From: Bacilli bacterium
GTDB taxonomy: Bacteria > Bacillota_I > Bacilli_A > RF39 > UBA660
NCBI GenBank assembly: GCA_017428495.1
Contig: JAFRQS010000011.1
Span: 1-64,000, forward strand
DNA: 64,000 bases
Reading direction: 5' to 3'
The translations under genes were made by a program, and so were the position numbers. The notes under the pieces are model-generated. The model did not search any database. It saw only the letters and a list, made by a program, of their open reading frames with translations, and was not told where the DNA came from. Below, in pieces: positions 8,239 to 17,326 of the stretch (the first letter of the stretch is position 1; every line of letters begins with the position of its first letter).

Positions 8239-9390
8239 ATGAATGAGGTTTCATTTAAAGATAAGGATGTTCTAGTGATGAAATTACTTCATTACTTTAT
8301 AACAGAAAAAGGTTATAATCCAATTATATTGCGTGGTATAGATAATGAAATATGGCTTGAAAATATGGATGCTCCTTATAGAATTGTAAGGATAAATACT
8401 GGTTATATACATAATAAAGCGCAATATGATTTTGATATGTTTAAAACAAAGAGAATAATGAGTAGAATAAAATTAAAAACATTTTCATTCTCATTGAATA
8501 CATTATCATTATTTTTAGATTTAGGTGAAAGTGTTGAATTAACTTCTAATAATGCAATTGACTGTGTAAAAGTAACTAGTGAAAAAGATATTAAATCTTC
8601 TAAAGAAATAGTTGATGCGTATCCTGATATAAAAGATAAATTAGAATTTAATGAAAAGGGTATAGCTTTGTTTGTAAAGATGACTAGTGATATAAATAAG
8701 AAAAATATGGAATCAGCTAAAGAAGCAGAAGAGGTATTTAAAGAGAAAACACCAATTATTACGTATGGTTTACTAATAGTAAATACAATTATATTTATTC
8801 TTATGTATATATTGGGAAATGGAAGTAATGATATTGGTACTTTAATTAAATTTGGTGCACTTGCTAAAGATTTAGTATTAAATGGTCAATATTTTAGATT
8901 ACTTACTAGTGCATTCTTACATATTGGAATAATGCATTTAGTATGTAATATGTATGCTTTATACATATTAGGTAAAGATATTGAAAGTTATTATGGAAAG
9001 GTAAAGTATGCATTTATATATTTAACTAGTGCATTAATTGGTTCATTATTATCAATGGTATTTATGAGTGAATATTCTGTGTCTGCAGGTGCTTCTGGTG
9101 CTATATTTGGATTAATGGGCTCATTATTATATTTTGGATATAATTATAGAGCAACATTAAATAATTCTATTACAAACCAAATTTTACCAGTTATTATACT
9201 TAATTTATTTATAGGATTTACATCAACTGGAATAAATAATTATGCACATATAGGTGGATTAATAGGTGGTTATATTTCAAGTATAGTAGTTGGAGTGAAA
9301 TATAAAACAAGTAATAGTGAACAAAGAAATGGAAGCATTGCGTTATTTCTTTTAATATTATTTTTGATATATATGTCTTTCTTTAAATAA
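8239..9390 (+). CDS. Rhomboid-family intramembrane serine protease
   Basis: 383 aa. A soluble N-terminal region (1-170) precedes a rhomboid domain (172-383) of about seven membrane segments. Catalytic Ser286 in GASGAIFG and His337 in NYAHIGGLIGGY form the dyad; the oxyanion motif HLVCN is at 233-237. The layout (soluble N-part plus seven segments) resembles GluP/YqgP of Bacillus, involved in membrane protein quality control. Starts behind AGGAGG, 8 bp after the pseudouridine synthase. No TPR repeats like those at the C-terminus of YqgP are visible. Confidence 0.9.
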   Translation: MNEVSFKDKDVLVMKLLHYFITEKGYNPIILRGIDNEIWLENMDAPYRIVRINTGYIHNKAQYDFDMFKTKRIMSRIKLKTFSFSLNTLSLFLDLGESVELTSNNAIDCVKVTSEKDIKSSKEIVDAYPDIKDKLEFNEKGIALFVKMTSDINKKNMESAKEAEEVFKEKTPIITYGLLIVNTIIFILMYILGNGSNDIGTLIKFGALAKDLVLNGQYFRLLTSAFLHIGIMHLVCNMYALYILGKDIESYYGKVKYAFIYLTSALIGSLLSMVFMSEYSVSAGASGAIFGLMGSLLYFGYNYRATLNNSITNQILPVIILNLFIGFTSTGINNYAHIGGLIGGYISSIVVGVKYKTSNSEQRNGSIALFLLILFLIYMSFFK

Positions 9391-9421
9391 TAAATAATGT
9401 TATAATTAAAGTGGTGATAAT

Positions 9422-10192
9422 ATGAGAGATAAAAATTTATTGATTAATAATGGTATTGATGTTGACAAGAGCCTAGAACTATTTGGTGATATGCAAATGT
9501 ATGATGAAACTTTAGATGAATTTTTAAAAGGAGTTCAAAAAAAAGTAAGTGATTTGAATGCATATAAGGAAGCAAGTGATACACATAATTATGCAATCTT
9601 AGCGCATTCATTAAAAAGCGATGCTAGATATTTGGGATTTACAGATCTTGCTGAATTAGCATATAATCATGAAATGGCTGGCAAGGATAATGATGTCACA
9701 TATATATATAATAATTATGATGCTTTAATTAATGAAACAAATAGAATTGTAGCTATAGTATCTAAATATATGGGAATAAATACTGAAAGTGTATTTAAGA
9801 CTTCTAAAGCAATGGATAGTAGCAAAGTAGTATTAGTAGTGGATGATTCGGATATAGTTACGAACTTTATTAAAAAAATATTTAATAATATGTATGATGT
9901 TAAAATAGCAAAAGATGGTAATGAAGCATTAAATTATATAAATACTGAGACTGAAAAAGAGATAATAGGTATGCTACTTGATCTTAATATGCCTAATGTT
10001 GATGGATATCAAGTATTAAAATATTTTGAAGAAAATAATATGTTTGATAAAATACCAGTTGCAATAATAACAGGAGTAGATGATAAAGCGGATTTAACAA
10101 AAGCTCTTATGTATCCGATAATCGATGTATTATCAAAACCATTTAATGAAAGAAATATTAAAGCAGTAATTGAAAAAATGGAAAGAAAATAA
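9422..10192 (+). CDS. Hpt-receiver phosphorelay protein
   Basis: Two signalling domains in one chain with no kinase or output domain. Residues about 15-118 form a histidine phosphotransfer (Hpt) four-helix domain with phospho-acceptor candidate His62 in AHSLKSDARYLGF. Residues 135-256 form a receiver: Asp141-Asp142, phospho-acceptor Asp187 (LLDLNMP), Thr217 and Lys239 (SKPF). All receiver signature residues are present. Asp-to-His relay within one protein is possible; the cognate kinase is not in this window. TATAAT at 9401-9406 and GGTGAT before ATG 9422 suggest its own transcript, ended by the terminator at 10191. Confidence 0.87.
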   Translation: MRDKNLLINNGIDVDKSLELFGDMQMYDETLDEFLKGVQKKVSDLNAYKEASDTHNYAILAHSLKSDARYLGFTDLAELAYNHEMAGKDNDVTYIYNNYDALINETNRIVAIVSKYMGINTESVFKTSKAMDSSKVVLVVDDSDIVTNFIKKIFNNMYDVKIAKDGNEALNYINTETEKEIIGMLLDLNMPNVDGYQVLKYFEENNMFDKIPVAIITGVDDKADLTKALMYPIIDVLSKPFNERNIKAVIEKMERK

Positions 10193-10214
10193 AAGGATAG
10201 CAATATCCTTTTTA
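10191..10214 (+). terminator. Intrinsic terminator after the Hpt-receiver gene
   Basis: Stem AAAAGGATA/TATCCTTTT, GCAA loop and T-run, overlapping the stop codon. Confidence 0.88.
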
Positions 10215-10215
10215 T

Positions 10216-10243
10216 TTGACAAAAAAGTTAAAATATGTATAAT
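10216..10243 (+). promoter_or_regulatory. Promoter of the tandem membrane-protein pair
   Basis: TTGACA (10216-10221), 16-bp spacer, TATAAT (10238-10243); both boxes match consensus fully. Starts directly after the preceding terminator. Confidence 0.85.
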
Positions 10244-10270
10244 AAATAGTCAAAAAAAGGGGGTATTAAA

Positions 10271-11830
10271 ATGAACAAAGTACATTTATATACATCTACA
10301 TTATCAGTTATTTATGACAAATTAGATATAGTAAGAAGATATGGTGAAGATGTAACTGATTTTGAAGAAAGAATTGAATCCGCTATAGCTATTGCCGAAT
10401 CTATAGATGATCCTGTTAGTACATCAGGTAATGTAGCTGTGCAAAGATTACAAAATGATACAAAATATACTGAAGCATTAAATCAGTTAAGAGAAATAGA
10501 AAAGGAATTAGATGAATATACAAAATATTTAGTATTATATTTTAAAAATAAAAGTATAGAAAATGAATTATCTAAGGGAGCTATAATTGATAATGTTCGT
10601 GATTATAGAAAAGAAATAGAGAAATTATTAATAGATGCGAGAAATATAAATATTAGATCAATAGCTAAAGGTAGTGAACTTGTTATAAGTATATATAAAA
10701 CAGCATATGAAATAATTAAAATTGAACTTATTCAAAATGGAGAATCTAAATTATTAGAGCATATGATTAAAAATCAGGATGGTATAGAATTTATAAATGA
10801 TTTTATTAGAGAAGAATTGCAAAATATTGATTTAAATGATGAGAAAAATAGTGATATAAAAGCTATGGTAGATGAATTATCATCTGTAGGAATCAATTAT
10901 AATTATGCTGATGAAAGATTAATATTATCTATTTTATTGAGGACTGATTCAAGAGTTTTAGAAAGTATTAACGTTAAAATGGAACACTTACAATCAAGAT
11001 TGGAAGGTTTACTAAAATCTAAAGATAAAGCTGTAGCAGATAAATATGATTTAGATAAGTTGCATTTACATTATATTGATAAAGCAAGAAAAAATCGAAT
11101 AAAAAGTATTGTTATGTCGATTATGATGTTTTTAAACTTAGGATTATACAAAGCAGGTGAAGCAATAACAAAAAATGCATGTACTGATACTCAATACATG
11201 ACTACAAGAGAAGTATATGATACAGTTAATAATGAAACTAAATCTGTTTCTGAATTAGAGTATAAGCATGGTGATAATATAGTGGTATTAAAACAATATG
11301 GTGAAGTAAGAAGAGATGGTAAAAGAAATGTAAAAACATATAATTTGGATTATACTGAATTTGATAATATAGAAGACTTTGTTAATTATGATACATCTGG
11401 TGAGACAGCTACTACATCTAGTACTATTGATTATAGTATGGCAGAGCAATTATCAAAAGATGAGTATACAATAGTAGAAAGTAAATCTTATTCGGAAGAA
11501 CCTACAACTACTTTTAATGAAAAATCTTATAATAATATAACAAAAATTTTAATGTATGGAATGATGTCTTTAAGTGGTATTCAATTATTAATGTTGTTAA
11601 GATATATTTCAATATATTTGAATACTAAAGTTAAAGATAGAAAATTAAGAAAAACAATATCTACGCTTGATAATGAAAAAGATTTTTTATATGGTGAATG
11701 TGCTGATATAAGAAGACAAATAAGTGAATTAAAAGATATGAAATTGAAAGGTATAAGTGATAGTACTAAAGTAGATGAATATACTACAAAAGTACATCAT
11801 AAACATAAAAAAGGGAAAAAACATAGATAA
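10271..11830 (+). CDS. Two-pass membrane protein of unknown function, paralog A
   Basis: 519 aa, not recognised. Residues 1-270 are helical and probably cytosolic, with a conserved block AYEIIKIELIQNGESKLLEHM and EFINDFIREEL also found in the next gene. Membrane segment about 280-300, then about 130 residues probably outside containing KQYGEVRRDGKRNVKTYNLD, a second segment at about 425-450, and a basic coiled-coil tail ending HHKHKKGKKHR. Paralogous along its full length to the gene at 11845. Strong promoter and a GGGGG ribosome site. Confidence 0.8.
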   Translation: MNKVHLYTSTLSVIYDKLDIVRRYGEDVTDFEERIESAIAIAESIDDPVSTSGNVAVQRLQNDTKYTEALNQLREIEKELDEYTKYLVLYFKNKSIENELSKGAIIDNVRDYRKEIEKLLIDARNINIRSIAKGSELVISIYKTAYEIIKIELIQNGESKLLEHMIKNQDGIEFINDFIREELQNIDLNDEKNSDIKAMVDELSSVGINYNYADERLILSILLRTDSRVLESINVKMEHLQSRLEGLLKSKDKAVADKYDLDKLHLHYIDKARKNRIKSIVMSIMMFLNLGLYKAGEAITKNACTDTQYMTTREVYDTVNNETKSVSELEYKHGDNIVVLKQYGEVRRDGKRNVKTYNLDYTEFDNIEDFVNYDTSGETATTSSTIDYSMAEQLSKDEYTIVESKSYSEEPTTTFNEKSYNNITKILMYGMMSLSGIQLLMLLRYISIYLNTKVKDRKLRKTISTLDNEKDFLYGECADIRRQISELKDMKLKGISDSTKVDEYTTKVHHKHKKGKKHR

Positions 11831-11844
11831 TGGGGGTATTTAAT

Positions 11845-13530
11845 ATGAATGTAATATATGAATATAATTCAAGAGTATCTAAGGTATTAGATAATATAGA
11901 TATACTTAGAAGACAAGGGAAAGATATATCATTATATGATGCAAGATTGAAAAATATAATGAACTCAACTAGTAATAGTATGCATAGTGTTATTAAAACC
12001 AGTGGTAAAGCAGTGCAAAGTATGCAAAAAGATATGTACTATACAGAAGCACTTAAAGAGTTAGCAGTATTATTAGATGAGACTTCTGAAATGATAGAAT
12101 TGTCAAAGATTAGTTTTAAATGTGAAACTATAAAAACTAAACTAAATGATGATGAAGCAGATACTGATGAATTATATGAATTTTTAAAGAGCTTAATTAA
12201 TGATGCACACAATATAAAAGATGATTTTAATATATCTAATAATACAATTCATGAAGTATATCAAATTGCATATGAGGTAATAAAAATTGAACTAATTAAA
12301 CATGGTAAATCAAAACTATTAGAATATATTAAAGAAAATAATAAAGGCATAGAATTTATAAATGATTTTGTTAGAGAAGATTTAGAAAAAATAGATATGA
12401 AAGATTTATCAAACCAATCCATCAAAGTTAGATTAAATGAATTATTAAAAGATGGATTAAATTATGCGGATGAAAAACTAATACTTGCTATATTATTTAA
12501 AACAGATTCAAGAATATTCAAATTTGTGGAAAGTAGGATTGCAGAATTAGAGAAAAAATATGATGAAACATATTATAAAGAATATAATGCATATGAAAAG
12601 AGCTATAAAGCAAGTAGAGAAAAAGCCAAATTATCAGAACAAATGAGAAAAAACAAAAAGAAAAAAATTATTAATGCAATTTTTGTCGCATATTTTACAT
12701 TTGCAATGATATATGCTAAAACACAAAGAACATTTGAAAATAGTTGTACTACTAATAATTATGAAAATATAAATTCTACATATAGTACTATTTCAGGTAT
12801 AGAAGATAGTACTAGCGAAATGGTTTATGATAAAGGTAGTAATACAGTTATATTACAAGAATATGGTGAAGTATCATCTAGTGGTCAACGTATATTAACA
12901 ACTTATGATATGAGTGATATATCATTAGATAGTACCAAAGAATATACTGAATATGATTTAAGTTCATTAGATGGAGATACTAAATTAATCGATTATGAGG
13001 ATACACAGGAGAGTAGGGAATCTTATATGACAGTTGATAGAGTAACATATTCTGATAAGCCAGTTTCAAAAACGTTTGATGAAAAACGATATAAAACTAA
13101 ATTAGCATTATATATTGGCTTTTTATCATCTGTTAGTACACTTGATTTAATTATTATAGTATTAACAATAATTGATGATAAAAAGAGTAAAAAGAAAATA
13201 AAATTTGATGAAGAAGAAATTGAATTTTATAATGAAGAAATGGAAATGCTGAAAGAAGAGAAAAAAGATTTATATGCCGAAAAAGAAAGATTGAGAACAC
13301 TATATGAAAAAATGAAAAAAGAATTAAGTGAAGAAGATACTTTACATATAACAAGAAAAGAGTTAGAAAGAAGAAAAGCTGATAATCCAGAATATAAACG
13401 TTTAATTGAGAGATGTGAAGATCTTTGTGATTTCGATGATCCCGATGATTGTATAGAATGTTCTGAATGTATTCAATGTAAAGTAAAATCTAAAGAATTT
13501 TATAGTGTAGCTAGAGAATTAAATGATTAA
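11845..13530 (+). CDS. Two-pass membrane protein of unknown function, paralog B with Cys-rich tail
   Basis: 561 aa, same plan as its upstream neighbour: helical cytosolic part with AYEVIKIELIKHGKSKLLEYI and EFINDFVREDL, membrane segment about 275-295, an outer domain with LQEYGEVSSSGQRILTTYDM, a second segment about 410-430, then a long coiled coil. It differs by an acidic Cys-cluster near the end (RCEDLCDFDDPDDC, then CIECSECIQC), six cysteines that could bind metal or an Fe-S cluster. ATG 11845 is chosen over ATG 11830 because the GGGGG ribosome site (11832-11836) lies between them with the same spacing as in paralog A. Confidence 0.8.
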   Translation: MNVIYEYNSRVSKVLDNIDILRRQGKDISLYDARLKNIMNSTSNSMHSVIKTSGKAVQSMQKDMYYTEALKELAVLLDETSEMIELSKISFKCETIKTKLNDDEADTDELYEFLKSLINDAHNIKDDFNISNNTIHEVYQIAYEVIKIELIKHGKSKLLEYIKENNKGIEFINDFVREDLEKIDMKDLSNQSIKVRLNELLKDGLNYADEKLILAILFKTDSRIFKFVESRIAELEKKYDETYYKEYNAYEKSYKASREKAKLSEQMRKNKKKKIINAIFVAYFTFAMIYAKTQRTFENSCTTNNYENINSTYSTISGIEDSTSEMVYDKGSNTVILQEYGEVSSSGQRILTTYDMSDISLDSTKEYTEYDLSSLDGDTKLIDYEDTQESRESYMTVDRVTYSDKPVSKTFDEKRYKTKLALYIGFLSSVSTLDLIIIVLTIIDDKKSKKKIKFDEEEIEFYNEEMEMLKEEKKDLYAEKERLRTLYEKMKKELSEEDTLHITRKELERRKADNPEYKRLIERCEDLCDFDDPDDCIECSECIQCKVKSKEFYSVARELND

Positions 13531-13531
13531 T

Positions 13532-13559
13532 AAAAAATACAGTTTTTACTGTATTTTTT
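13532..13559. terminator. Bidirectional terminator between paralog B and rnhC
   Basis: AATACAGT/ACTGTATT stem with TTTT loop, A-run before and T-run after, so it can work for both converging genes. It overlaps the last rnhC codons. Confidence 0.85.
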
Positions 13560-14478
13560 CTGTGTTTTTAAAGTTTAATTTAGCAATATCTTTTAATTTA
13601 TTAATACCAAATTTGTCTTTTATTTTTTTTGCAGTATCATCAACTATTGGACCTGCTCCAAGTGGTATAAATATTCCTAACTCATTTGATAATTTTTTCA
13701 TTTCATTTAAAAATATATATCTACTTATAATAGAGGAACATGCTACTGATAAACATTTATCTTCAGCTTTAGTAGTAAAATTAATGTTTCTTACTATGTA
13801 TTTGCTTTCTTTTAGATGATTATAGTAACTCTTTGGAATTTCAAACTGATCAACAACTATCATTTCATAATCAAATTTTTCTTTATTAATTAAAGTACAT
13901 AGTGCTTTATTATGAAGTATAGCTTTAATTCTATTCATATTTATGTTATCACTATATATTTCATTATATTGCTTATTAGTAAGAATAATAGTAACATGTG
14001 GAATTCTTTTAATAATTTCGGGTGCTATTTTATATATTTTTTCATCTGTTATTTTTTTAGAATCTCTAACTCCTAGTTCTTCTAAAAAACCTATGTATTT
14101 TTTGTTTACATATGAAGCAGTTACAACTATAGGACCAAAATAATCACCTGTACCAACTTCATCACTACCAATAGAATTAATAAAGTAGTAATCAGTATTA
14201 TCTTTTTTTTCTTCTTTATCTTTTTTTACTTTTTCTATGACATCTTTACCAGTTAATGCTTTTTCTCTTTGCTTCCACATATCAGCATCTATGTCAGCAC
14301 TTATTCCTTGAAAAACAACTTTTCCTGATTCATAAAGAGTGACAACAGTATCTTCTTCATCAGCCTGAAATAATGCATATGGAGGGGTTTTGTCCCTTTT
14401 TTTAAATTCAAAGTATTCCATCATTTCATTTTTTAATTCATCACTAACTTTAAAACTAAAAGTTTTTTGTTTATTCAT
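13546..14478 (-). CDS. rnhC: Ribonuclease HIII
   Basis: Cuts RNA in RNA-DNA hybrids. 310 aa: an N-terminal substrate-binding domain of the RNase HIII type (about 1-85) and a type 2 RNase H catalytic domain. The catalytic region opens SIGSDEVGTGDYFGPIVV, with the D-E pair; further acidic residues are in VRDSKKITDEKI and VVDQFEIP. The GTGDYFGP wording and N-terminal domain separate it from RnhB. Divergent from cvpA, as commonly seen in Bacilli. Starts at ATG 14478 behind GGTGAT. Confidence 0.95.
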   Translation of the reverse strand: MNKQKTFSFKVSDELKNEMMEYFEFKKRDKTPPYALFQADEEDTVVTLYESGKVVFQGISADIDADMWKQREKALTGKDVIEKVKKDKEEKKDNTDYYFINSIGSDEVGTGDYFGPIVVTASYVNKKYIGFLEELGVRDSKKITDEKIYKIAPEIIKRIPHVTIILTNKQYNEIYSDNINMNRIKAILHNKALCTLINKEKFDYEMIVVDQFEIPKSYYNHLKESKYIVRNINFTTKAEDKCLSVACSSIISRYIFLNEMKKLSNELGIFIPLGAGPIVDDTAKKIKDKFGINKLKDIAKLNFKNTEKIQ

Positions 14479-14563
14479 AATATCACCAATTATATTTTAT
14501 CATATTTATGTTTATTTTTCTAATTTATTGTAATATAATATTAATAAAGAAAAGGAGCATTAT

Positions 14564-15268
14564 ATGAATATAATTGATATTATAATTATTGTAGCATTAT
14601 TATTAGGTGCAATTACTGGATTTATTAGGGGTTTTTTTAAACAAACAGTTATGTTTGTAGGAATATTTATAGTTGTAATACTATCATTTATATTAAAAAA
14701 TCCATTGTCATTAATACTATATAAAAATTTACCATTTTTTAAATTTGGTGGTCTTACTTCATTAAATATTTTAATGTATGAGATTTTGGCATTTATTATA
14801 TGTTTAGTTGTATTTACATTAGTACTTGGAATTATAATAAAATTAACAGGTATTATTGAAAACATACTTAAAGCAACAGTTATTTTGGCTCTTCCATCTA
14901 AGTTACTTGGAATGGTAGTAGGAGTAATACAATCAATAGTAATATTGTATGTTGTATTATTTATATTATCTTTACCTGTTTTTAAAGTACCATATATTAA
15001 TGAATCACAAGGCGCAAATATGATTCTTACTAAAACTCCAATTGTATCTGCTATAACTAATGATGCTGTGAAAACTTTTAATGAAATATATGAGTTTACT
15101 ACTAATGATGTAGATTTCAGAGATGTAAAAAATACAAATACAAAAATAGTTGATATAATGCTAAAGAATAAAGTAGTTACTACCGAAAACATTAAGATAT
15201 TAAGTGATAGTGGTAAAATAGAAGTTAGTAATATAAATGAGTTAATAACTAAATATACGGAGGCATAA
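14564..15268 (+). CDS. cvpA: CvpA-family membrane protein
   Basis: 234 aa. The N-terminal 135 residues hold four hydrophobic segments typical of CvpA (IIDIIIIVALLLGAITGFIR, then RGFFKQ). The remaining about 95 residues are soluble and helical. The family affects membrane and envelope integrity, with no agreed enzymatic activity. Shares the rnhC-cvpA divergent arrangement. TATAAT at 14534-14539 and AAGGAG before the ATG. Its stop overlaps the trxA start (TAATG). Confidence 0.85.
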   Translation: MNIIDIIIIVALLLGAITGFIRGFFKQTVMFVGIFIVVILSFILKNPLSLILYKNLPFFKFGGLTSLNILMYEILAFIICLVVFTLVLGIIIKLTGIIENILKATVILALPSKLLGMVVGVIQSIVILYVVLFILSLPVFKVPYINESQGANMILTKTPIVSAITNDAVKTFNEIYEFTTNDVDFRDVKNTNTKIVDIMLKNKVVTTENIKILSDSGKIEVSNINELITKYTEA

Positions 15269-15570
15269 TGGTTTTTCATGATATTGATGAATTAAAGCTT
15301 AATGAATATGTGAATAAAGATTATGTGCTACTAGATTTTTATGCTAATTGGTGTGGTCCATGTAAGATGTTATCACCAGTATTAGATGAATTGTCTAAAA
15401 TTAAAAATATTGATATATATAAGATAAACGTTGATCAACATCCAAGTATTGCTAGGGGGTATGGGGTTATGACTATACCAACAGTTGTTTTATATAGAAA
15501 TGGATTACAAATTAAGAAACATATTGGTTATTTGTCATTAAATGATTTAATTGAATGGATAGATGCTTAG
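15268..15570 (+). CDS. trxA: Thioredoxin
   Basis: 100-aa single-domain thioredoxin with the active site NWCGPCKM (residues about 27-34) and cis-Pro segment MTIPTVVLYRNG. Cytosolic disulfide reductant. Start overlaps the cvpA stop by one base, behind CGGAGG, so the two are translated together. A terminator overlaps its last codons. Confidence 0.95.
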   Translation: MVFHDIDELKLNEYVNKDYVLLDFYANWCGPCKMLSPVLDELSKIKNIDIYKINVDQHPSIARGYGVMTIPTVVLYRNGLQIKKHIGYLSLNDLIEWIDA

Positions 15571-15580
15571 GCATCTTTTT
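15561..15580 (+). terminator. Intrinsic terminator of cvpA-trxA
   Basis: AGATGC/GCATCT stem with TTAG loop and T5; overlaps the trxA stop codon. Confidence 0.8.
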
Positions 15581-15635
15581 ATATTGATAAAAGACATAAA
15601 ATATGATATTCTATTATTAGAATAGGGATGATGAT

Positions 15636-17303
15636 ATGAGAAAGTACATAAGTACTATATTTATACTATTTATATTATTATTTTCTTGTAAAGTATATGC
15701 TTCACCAGCAAATGATATTTTTTTAGATGACAATTTATATAATTGTATAATAGATGCATACAATCAAGGAAAAGAAGATAAGAAAGATTATAGTTATGAT
15801 ATTTTACCAGAAGAATTAAATGAAATAACTAGTTTGGATTGCTCTAAATATAAAGGTTCAATTGAAGATTTAACTGGTTTAAATAAATTAATATCATTGA
15901 AATCATTGAATTTAAGTGGTAATACTTTTTTGGGAGGTACTTTAAAACTTTCTAATAATTATGGTAAGCTAGTAAGTAAATTAAATTTACCACAATCACT
16001 TGCAATTACTGATAAAACTTATATAATTGAAAATCCAAAAATTGCAAAAGTTGAAAATGATTTGGTATATCCCTTAGAATCTGGTTCAACGTATATAACA
16101 ATGAAAGCAAAAGTATCTGGTAATGAAATTACTGAAAAGTATCTAGTATCAGTTGATGGTGGAACTGTAAAGAAAAGTAGTAATTGTAAATTATCATCTT
16201 TATTTTTGACTGCGGCAAATTTAAAGAAAGGTGAAGGAGAGTTTTCTTTTGATAATAAAGTTAAATCTTATTATGCAGTAGTTAATAATTCAGTTTCAAA
16301 AGTTAGAGTAAATGCGAGTGTTTTAGATAAAAGTGCAAAATTTGTAGAAGGGTATGGTCCAAGAGATGTTCAACTTAAGAATGGTACTAATACAATAGAT
16401 GTAAAAATAAAGGCACAGGATGGAACAATATGTTCATATTTTGTTAGTGTAATGCGTAGTGATGGTACTGATGCAAATAACAAACTAGCAAATATTGAAT
16501 TGTCAGTTGGTAAAATAGATTTTAGTAGAGATGTATATAATTATAATTTTACAGTTGCGACAAATGTTGATGCAATTGACGTTAAAGGTGTCGCAGAAAG
16601 CCCATTATCTAAAGTAACAGTAACTGATATTGATTCTAAGACATCTAATAATAGTATTACTTCAAAATTAAAGATAGGAGAAAATAAAGTTATTATAACA
16701 GTTTCTTCTGAATCTGGTAGTAAGCAAGAGTATACATTAAATATTACTAGGGAGGATTATGATTCAGAGGATAACTATTTAAGTGATATTGAAATTTCTA
16801 ATTATGATATAAATTTCAAGAGAGATGTATATAAATATGATTTGAAGATAAAAGATGAAAAAGCATTAATAATAATAGCAAAAGTAGAGAAAAAGAATGC
16901 AACATATAGTATCACAGGTAATAATAATTTAACTAATAATTCTAAAATTATTATTAAAGTTAGTGATGAAAATGGAAGTATAAGAGAATATACAATAATA
17001 GTACACAAAGATGAAAAAAAATCAGCATTTAATATTAGTGATATTTTTGATTTTAGTAATATATCTATAAAATGGATAATTCTTATAGCAGAAGGTGTTA
17101 CAATATTGGTATTATTACTCTATATAATATTTAGAGGTGGAAATAAACCAAAAAAGCCAAAAGTAAAGCAGCATAAAACTAATAAGAAATCAAAAGGTAA
17201 TGATAGTAAATTACTTAAATATGGTAATACATGTAAAATATGTGGTGCTATGAATGATGCAAATAGCAAAACATGTTATATATGTGGAAATGAGTTAAAA
17301 TAA
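15636..17303 (+). CDS. Surface protein with cadherin-like domains, membrane anchor and zinc ribbon
   Basis: 555 aa. An N-terminal signal peptide (about 1-22) leads to a short leucine-rich stretch (DLTGLNKLISLKSLNLSGN, about 88-106), then three cadherin-like beta-sandwich repeats (about 178-275, 278-372 and 378-460), each ending in a pattern like DGTICSYFVSVMR, GSKQEYTLNITR or GSIREYTIIVHK. One membrane segment follows (about 477-499), then a Lys-rich linker and a four-Cys zinc ribbon (CKIC and CYIC, 534-551) that must be cytosolic. The type of protein is clear; its ligand or partner is unknown. Single-gene transcript, ended by the bidirectional terminator at 17302. Confidence 0.82.
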   Translation: MRKYISTIFILFILLFSCKVYASPANDIFLDDNLYNCIIDAYNQGKEDKKDYSYDILPEELNEITSLDCSKYKGSIEDLTGLNKLISLKSLNLSGNTFLGGTLKLSNNYGKLVSKLNLPQSLAITDKTYIIENPKIAKVENDLVYPLESGSTYITMKAKVSGNEITEKYLVSVDGGTVKKSSNCKLSSLFLTAANLKKGEGEFSFDNKVKSYYAVVNNSVSKVRVNASVLDKSAKFVEGYGPRDVQLKNGTNTIDVKIKAQDGTICSYFVSVMRSDGTDANNKLANIELSVGKIDFSRDVYNYNFTVATNVDAIDVKGVAESPLSKVTVTDIDSKTSNNSITSKLKIGENKVIITVSSESGSKQEYTLNITREDYDSEDNYLSDIEISNYDINFKRDVYKYDLKIKDEKALIIIAKVEKKNATYSITGNNNLTNNSKIIIKVSDENGSIREYTIIVHKDEKKSAFNISDIFDFSNISIKWIILIAEGVTILVLLLYIIFRGGNKPKKPKVKQHKTNKKSKGNDSKLLKYGNTCKICGAMNDANSKTCYICGNELK

Positions 17304-17326
17304 AAAAGGCTTTTAAAGCCTTTTTA
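17302..17326. terminator. Bidirectional terminator between the surface-protein gene and def
   Basis: Palindrome centred on AAGGCTTTTAAAGCCTT flanked by A and T runs; serves both convergent genes. Confidence 0.85.

Noticed and set aside
14560-15279. Minus-strand 239-aa open frame opposite cvpA
   Set aside because: Antisense to a well-supported CvpA gene with ribosome site and promoter; its translation is low-complexity Ile/Asn/Ser typical of a shadow in AT-rich DNA.
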